From assembly GCA_016927635.1 (NCBI GenBank), contig JAFGMJ010000148.1:1-7090 (forward strand): DNA of 7,090 nt, written 5' to 3'. How positions within the stretch are numbered: position 1 is the first letter of the stretch; the number at the start of each line of letters is the position of its first letter. Shown here piece by piece: positions 6,310-7,090 of this stretch. The translations under genes and the position numbers were made by a program. The notes beneath the pieces were generated by a model that was not told the DNA's origin, searched no databases, and saw only the letters and a list, made by a program, of their open reading frames with translations. This DNA comes from Actinomycetota bacterium (GTDB taxonomy: Bacteria; Actinomycetota; Humimicrobiia; Humimicrobiales; Humimicrobiaceae).

Positions 6310-6687
6310 ATGGAAAAAAATACTGATAAAAGCAAAGCGGTAAATTTACTTATACCGGTTATGATCGCAGTTGTGGCAATTGCATTTTCTGTTACCGGCT
6401 GCACTGAAGAGGGAGCAGCTGCAACAGGCATAACAGCAATTGCAGGTTTTGCGGGACTTTATATATGTATCATTGCTGTGGCATGGCTTGTAGGCATTTT
6501 CTTATTCGTTGTATGGATAATAATGCTTGTTGACTGCGCACAAAGGGACAATGCGGATTTTCCCGATGCAAATTCCAATTCAAAACTTATGTGGATACTT
6601 ATTATAGTGCTTGCAGGCGGTATTGGTGCCGTGGTCTATTATTTTGTTGTAAAGCGTAAAATGCCGAGACAGAAAAAGTTAACATAA
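6310..6687 (+). CDS. Small membrane protein with a PLDc_N-like C-terminal part
   Basis: This 125-residue protein has three hydrophobic segments: about 11-30, 41-74 (long, probably one helix or a hairpin) and 93-114. The first ends in SVTGC, which fits a lipobox with Cys31, so the N-terminus may be a lipoprotein signal peptide rather than a plain helix. From about residue 62 the pattern of a hydrophobic helix, LVDCAQRD, a short polar loop, K-L-M-W and a helix ending AVVYYFVVKRK resembles the PLDc_N domain. That domain is a two-helix membrane module found before phospholipase D/cardiolipin synthase domains and often as a stand-alone protein. There is no HKD catalytic motif, so no phospholipase activity is implied. 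The C-terminus is basic (KRKMPRQKK). It is the last gene of the run, 28 bases after the flavoprotein. Function is unknown. Confidence 0.75.
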   Translation: MEKNTDKSKAVNLLIPVMIAVVAIAFSVTGCTEEGAAATGITAIAGFAGLYICIIAVAWLVGIFLFVVWIIMLVDCAQRDNADFPDANSNSKLMWILIIVLAGGIGAVVYYFVVKRKMPRQKKLT

Positions 6688-6836
6688 GAACTACCTGCAA
6701 AATAATTTTTTAGCGCCAACTGTTAACTCCTGATGGACTTTAATTATTATGCAATGGCAAAATATTCAATATAATCTAAAATTTGAAAGACATCGTTATT
6801 GAATATTTATATTTCATTACTAATTATGCAGCATTA
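6688..6836. other. Convergent intergenic region
   Basis: About 150 AT-rich bases lie between two genes that converge. The only marked structure is the 12-bp inverted repeat at 6760-6808. GTTAAC occurs near 6677-6683, at the end of the preceding gene, and again near 6722-6727, which may be chance. No GC-rich terminator with a T run is visible for either direction, and no open reading frame is supported. Confidence 0.5.
6760..6808. repeat. Perfect 12-bp inverted repeat between convergent genes
   Basis: AAATATTCAATA (6760-6771) is the exact reverse complement of TATTGAATATTT (6797-6808), with 25 bases between. The position between converging stops suggests a two-way transcription end. However, the stem is almost all A-T and the loop is long, which is poor for an intrinsic terminator. 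A protein-binding dyad or chance in AT-rich DNA remain possible. Confidence 0.5.
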
Positions 6837-7061
6837 TTAAGAAATATCATCATCAAGGTCATAATCATCAGAGGATTTTTTATTGGTAAATTCTGAAATA
6901 GTTTCCATTAGATTATCTGGTATTATTTTTTTTGTCTTGAGCACATTTACGACATTTTTTAGTCCTACTTTTTTAACTATGTATCCTGCAATTGCCCCCA
7001 CAGCAGCTCCGCCAAGCACATAGTAAACTATATTCTTATCCAGTTTTTTATCTTTTTCCAT
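6837..7061 (-). CDS. Small glycine-zipper membrane-anchored protein, function unknown
   Basis: This 74-residue protein has a basic N-terminus (MEKDKKLDKN), one hydrophobic segment at about 11-29, an amphipathic middle and a very acidic tail (SSDDYDLDDDIS). The hydrophobic segment contains GGAAVGAIAG, a G-x3-G-x3-G glycine zipper (G18, G22, G26), which favours tight helix packing or oligomer formation in the membrane. No signal cleavage site or known domain is recognised. CCTCC at 7070-7074 reads as GGAGG on the coding strand, eight bases before the ATG, and supports this start. This ribosome site, together with the sensible charge layout, argues that it is a real gene. It converges on the PLDc_N-like gene. 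Its promoter lies at or beyond the right edge of the window. Confidence 0.7.
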   Translation of the reverse strand: MEKDKKLDKNIVYYVLGGAAVGAIAGYIVKKVGLKNVVNVLKTKKIIPDNLMETISEFTNKKSSDDYDLDDDIS

Positions 7062-7069
7062 ATTGCAAG

Positions 7070-7074
7070 CCTCC
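7070..7074 (-). promoter_or_regulatory. Ribosome binding site of the small glycine-zipper gene
   Basis: On the minus strand this reads GGAGG, eight bases ahead of the ATG at 7061. It is the main evidence that this short frame is translated. The remaining bases to 7090 are A-rich and too few to judge a promoter. Confidence 0.65.
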
Positions 7075-7090
7075 AGTAAATAAAAAAATA

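Noticed and set aside
6310..6687. Annotation as phospholipase D or cardiolipin synthase
   Set aside because: Only the N-terminal membrane module is resembled. No HKD motif is present and the protein is just 125 residues.
1..7090. tRNA or rRNA genes, CRISPR arrays, insertion sequences, phage or defence genes
   Set aside because: No regularly spaced repeats, transposase or integrase motifs, tRNA-like arms or rRNA segments were seen on either strand. The long gaps are short and AT-rich.

Overview
The window is AT-rich, with frequent ATA, AAA and AGA/AGG codons. It looks like chromosomal housekeeping and stress-repair DNA from a low-GC, probably anaerobic bacterium. CorA is of the Thermotoga type, an iron-sulfur-flavoprotein-like gene is present, and methionine sulfoxide reductase is carried as a surface lipoprotein. 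These fit a Clostridia-like or deep-branching lineage, but nothing here fixes the taxon. I see no mobile element, CRISPR array, tRNA or rRNA.

Layout. (1) 1-727, minus strand: the N-terminal 242 codons of a CorA Mg2+/Co2+ channel. Its membrane part lies beyond the left edge. (2) 728-921: a divergent intergenic region with a good sigma70-type promoter for the next gene. A perfect 10-bp inverted repeat overlaps the -10 end and predicted start site. (3) 922-2112, plus strand: a fused MsrA-MsrB protein with a lipoprotein signal peptide, for repair of oxidised methionine outside the cytoplasm. (4) 2113-2349: a 237-bp gap with nested inverted repeats. (5) 2350-6687, plus strand: five closely spaced genes that probably form one operon. 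In order they are a bifunctional NAD(P)H-hydrate repair enzyme (nnr), a twin-CBS-domain protein, alanine racemase (alr, with a 4-bp overlap), a flavodoxin-fold protein with a C-x2-C-x2-C-x7-C motif, and a small membrane protein with a PLDc_N-like end. (6) 6688-6836: an AT-rich convergent intergenic region with a 12-bp inverted repeat. (7) 6837-7061, minus strand: a 74-residue membrane-anchored glycine-zipper protein.

How the genes may work together. nnr repairs damaged nicotinamide cofactors, MsrAB repairs oxidised methionine, and the flavoprotein is a likely redox carrier, so much of the window concerns redox damage and electron handling. Alr supplies D-alanine for peptidoglycan. The CBS protein between nnr and alr keeps both ribose-contacting T-x-x-D motifs, so it could sense adenine nucleotides for the enzymes around it; that is inference. 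I found no strong case for a wholly new system. The points most worth a second look are the nnr-CBS-alr arrangement, the dyad at the msrAB promoter, the Cys motif of the flavoprotein, and the two small membrane proteins.
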